From Acanthaster planci (lineage: Eukaryota; Echinodermata; Asteroidea; Valvatida; Acanthasteridae), in NCBI RefSeq assembly GCF_001949145.1, contig NW_019091381.1:1494213-1536313 (forward strand): a DNA stretch of 42,101 nt. The letters are read 5' to 3'. The stretch's first letter is position 1. Each line of letters starts with the position of its first letter. Shown here in pieces: positions 39,626-42,101 of the stretch. The notes below the pieces were generated by a model, which did no database searches, was not told the DNA's origin, and saw only the letters and a program-made list of their open reading frames with translations. The position numbers were made by a program, and so were the translations under genes.

Positions 39626-41877
39626 ATGGCGGAAAACAGCCCCGTACCTCAAAGCCAGCCCTTGACAGCCAGCCAGGTGTGTAACAACGCTGGGGGATAT
39701 GTCTGGACTTTGGATGACATGGACCGTCTACGTCGCTTCCTCTGTCTAGGCTCAGAGACAGGGACGTACTACTGCAAAGCTAAGGAGCTAGGCCTGCAGA
39801 ACATGGAGTGCATCCAGAAACTAATTGAAGACGGGAGGGGAGAGGATGTTGTCAAAGAAATCCTGGAGTATAGCTTAGAGGGGCGTACCGCCAAACAAGA
39901 CCCCATTCTCGTCGCCCTGGTTCAGTGCGCTCGTTGCGAACACGTCAAGGTTAAGCAACAGGCTTACGAGGCCATGCCCAAGATCTGCCGCATCCCGACC
40001 ACCTTGTTCCAGTTTGTGGAGTTCGTAGAGAAGATCCAAGGCGGGTTTGGGACAGGCTGGGGGCGGGCCCAGAAGCGGGCAATCTCCCGCTGGTACAATG
40101 AGAAGAATCCAAGACAACTGGCCTATGCTGTGACCAAGTACAGGAATCGTAATGGTTGGACTCATCGAGATATTCTCCGGCTTGGACACGTAAAGCCCAA
40201 AGATGAGGGTGAGTCAGGATGAATGAGATTCCAGTCCCAATGTCAATCAATTGATCACTCATCTGAATTGCATATTTTTCCCATAGTATATCAATTAGTC
40301 ATTGATACATCTTTTCATATAATTGACTCGCTAGATGATGCACTTCTTCCAGTTACTGAAAAATCATTATTTTTATTTTAAATATTTATATAATTATAAT
40401 ATATAATTATAATTATATAATAATATATTATATAATAAATAATTTTTAAGTTACTTGGATAAAGCTGTTTATTATCAACTACTTAATGGCAGCCACATAA
40501 TGTTATTCGTTATCATATCACTGTGTTGCGTAAATTTCTTGGAGCTGTTTGGCACAGGTATGTTTCAGTTTACTAAGCAGACTAAAAGATTTGCTTAGCA
40601 TTTTTTTTTTTCAATCCATCAGTGACTGGCCTGGTGCTGAAGTATGTGGTTAAAGGCTGGAAGGAGCTTGACAAGTCAGTCAAGGAGGATGAAGAACACA
40701 GTGATTCTTTCAAGGAAGTCCTGACCTTCTTGAAGGATGCTGAGACAGCCCGGCTTTCCACAGACCAAACGGAAGTGATCGCCTTGGTGGAGAAACATCA
40801 GTTTGCCTGGGAACATCTGCCCACACAGTTTCTCAAATCAGTTGATGTAGGTCAAGAGTTCCATTGACACATTCTTGAAAAGCTTATGAAAACTGTTTAC
40901 TTGTATTGCTTGGACTTCAATCAATGACCTCCCAGATACTAAGCACAGATAACCAGCTTACGTCCTCCTCTCTTTATAACCTGATGACCAGAGTTACCCG
41001 CTAACGTGCTCATCGTCTCTTCAACAGGTCTGGAAGGCTCTGCTTCAATCCATGCCCATGACAGCCATGATCCGCAACCTGGGCAAGCTGACCTCCATCG
41101 AGCTCTTGAAACCCCTCACCGAAGAGACAGCGCTGGTCTGCGAACGGCTGCGGGATGAGAACCGTTTGCGCAAAGCCCGTGTCCACCCAATCCACATCCT
41201 GGCAGCACTCTACCAATACAAGAAGGGGAAAGGACACAAGGGCAAGCTGTCATGGACGCCAGTGCAGACAATTTGCGATGCGCTGGATGACGCTTTCTAC
41301 AAAACGTTCAAGGTAGGAGATAAACATCAACTTCACTGTTCTGCTTCAAATGTCTTTGTATGCGTTCATGACTTCATCCCGTAAGTTTTTACTTGAAGCT
41401 TTGAGCTAGAGAGTGTACAGTGTCATAATTGACAAACATGCTGAAAACTTATTACATAGAAGGAAAAATTGCAGAACTTAAGTTGCCAAATTTTTTTTTT
41501 GGGGGGGGGAGCTGAACATCTGCATTATTCCAGAAATCATCTGACTGTTTTAGGACTACAAAGTATGCACTGATGGGCCTCACACAATTCATAATTTCTA
41601 AACTCTTTGCTCTTATTTGTGTCTTGTTTTTTATTTTTAGTTTGTTGAGCCAACCGGCAAGCGTTTCCTGCTAGCTCTGGACGTCAGTGGCTCCATGAGT
41701 TGTAGTGGCGTCAACGGAATTGAGAACATCATGGCCCGAGAAGCATCTGCTGCTATGGCGATGGTTACCATGAGAACCGAGCAGAACCATTACATCATGG
41801 CTTTCTGTGATCATCTGGTGGATGCTGGAATCAATTCCAAGATGAGGCTGGATGAAGTCATCCGTACTGTCAACTCA
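39626..41877 (+). CDS. RO60: RNA-binding protein Ro60 (TROVE/vWA), 3' end beyond window
   Basis: A ring-shaped protein that binds the ends of misfolded small RNAs in its cavity and Y RNAs on its outer surface; the human protein is the Ro/SSA autoantigen. Exons in the window: 39626-40208, 40623-40846, 41028-41312, 41641-41877 (443 codons; human has 538). The TROVE HEAT-repeat part covers about residues 15-360 (YVWTLDDMDRLRRFLCLGSE, KICRIPTTLFQFV, WGRAQKRAISRWY). The vWA domain begins in exon 4 with LALDVSGSMS, which keeps the DxSxS metal-site motif. The rest of the vWA domain (the human IPAGGTDCSLP part) must lie right of 42101. ATG 39626 aligns with the family start. It is divergent from CDC73. 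Confidence 0.95.
40372..40447. repeat. AT-only low-complexity tract in RO60 intron 1
   Basis: About 75 bp almost wholly A and T, with nested TATAATTATAATATA palindromes. It lies about 175 bp upstream of exon 2 and carries no visible coding or splice signal. Confidence 0.7.
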
Positions 41878-42101
41878 GTAAGTTGGAAGGGTTTAGGGCA
41901 TGTTTTTTTCATTTTAAGAAATATTTTTAAAGCAAGATTTATTTGTGGACAGATTTATCGCTGTATTCATACATAAAAATGGCCTTATGAAGAGAAAATT
42001 TACTTTGTACTAATAGTCTTTGTGGTTTTAAAATATTGGGTTGAGTTGATTGGGTTAAAAAAGTGGCTTGATTTGCAAGCTTTGATTTTTGCAATAACTG
42101 T
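41878..42101 (+). other. RO60 intron 4, running off the window
   Basis: It starts with the donor GTAAGT directly after the AACTCA codons. No acceptor is seen before the window ends, so the next vWA exon is outside. Confidence 0.85.

Noticed and set aside
39875-40262. Antisense frames of about 100 codons under RO60 exon 1
   Set aside because: Shadows of the well-conserved RO60 coding strand.
39626-41877. Possible Y RNA gene near RO60
   Set aside because: No Y-RNA-like stem with the conserved Ro-binding bulge was recognised by eye; a covariance search would be needed.

Overview
This is a eukaryotic nuclear window. It carries five multi-exon protein-coding genes with GT-AG introns of roughly 100 to 2,200 bp, AT-rich non-coding DNA and many short fold-back repeats. 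The five genes are animal genes with clear vertebrate counterparts: TSC1 (hamartin), SLC39A7 (ZIP7), TDRD5, CDC73 (parafibromin) and RO60. Compact introns, a TDRD5 with LOTUS repeats and the gene combination suggest an invertebrate deuterostome (echinoderm, hemichordate or cephalochordate). The species cannot be fixed from the sequence.

Layout. Positions 1-1266 hold no recognisable gene and probably the 5' end of TSC1. TSC1 (+, 1267-10598) has 18 coding exons and 1,432 codons. SLC39A7 (+, 12788-17082) has 3 exons and 393 codons. TDRD5 (+, 20179-29791) has 22 exons and 1,308 codons, with a 499-N assembly gap inside intron 10. CDC73 (-, 38760 down to 32374) has 15 exons and 529 codons. RO60 (+, from 39626) has four coding exons in the window and runs off the right end. 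TDRD5 and CDC73 converge tail to tail. CDC73 and RO60 diverge head to head with 865 bp between start codons. All exon joins were made by hand from splice signals, and every junction keeps the reading frame.

The genes do not form one pathway. TSC1 restrains mTORC1, ZIP7 releases zinc from the ER/Golgi, TDRD5 serves germ granules and piRNA biology, CDC73 is a PAF1-complex subunit, and RO60 handles misfolded small RNAs. Their linkage is notable. From memory, the human orthologues lie at 9q34, 6p21.3, 1q25 and 1q31, which belong to the ancient MHC paralogon. The window therefore looks like a piece of the pre-duplication linkage group.

Introns and intergenic DNA carry miniature transposon-like elements. 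They include a TTAA-flanked 594-bp piggyBac-like MITE with perfect inverted ends, two smaller TTAA palindromes, two copies of a MITE with 12-bp inverted ends and 6-bp target duplications, and at least three further fold-backs. Other points of interest are a GC-AG intron in CDC73, a fourth LOTUS-like repeat in TDRD5 and an upstream ORF before TSC1.
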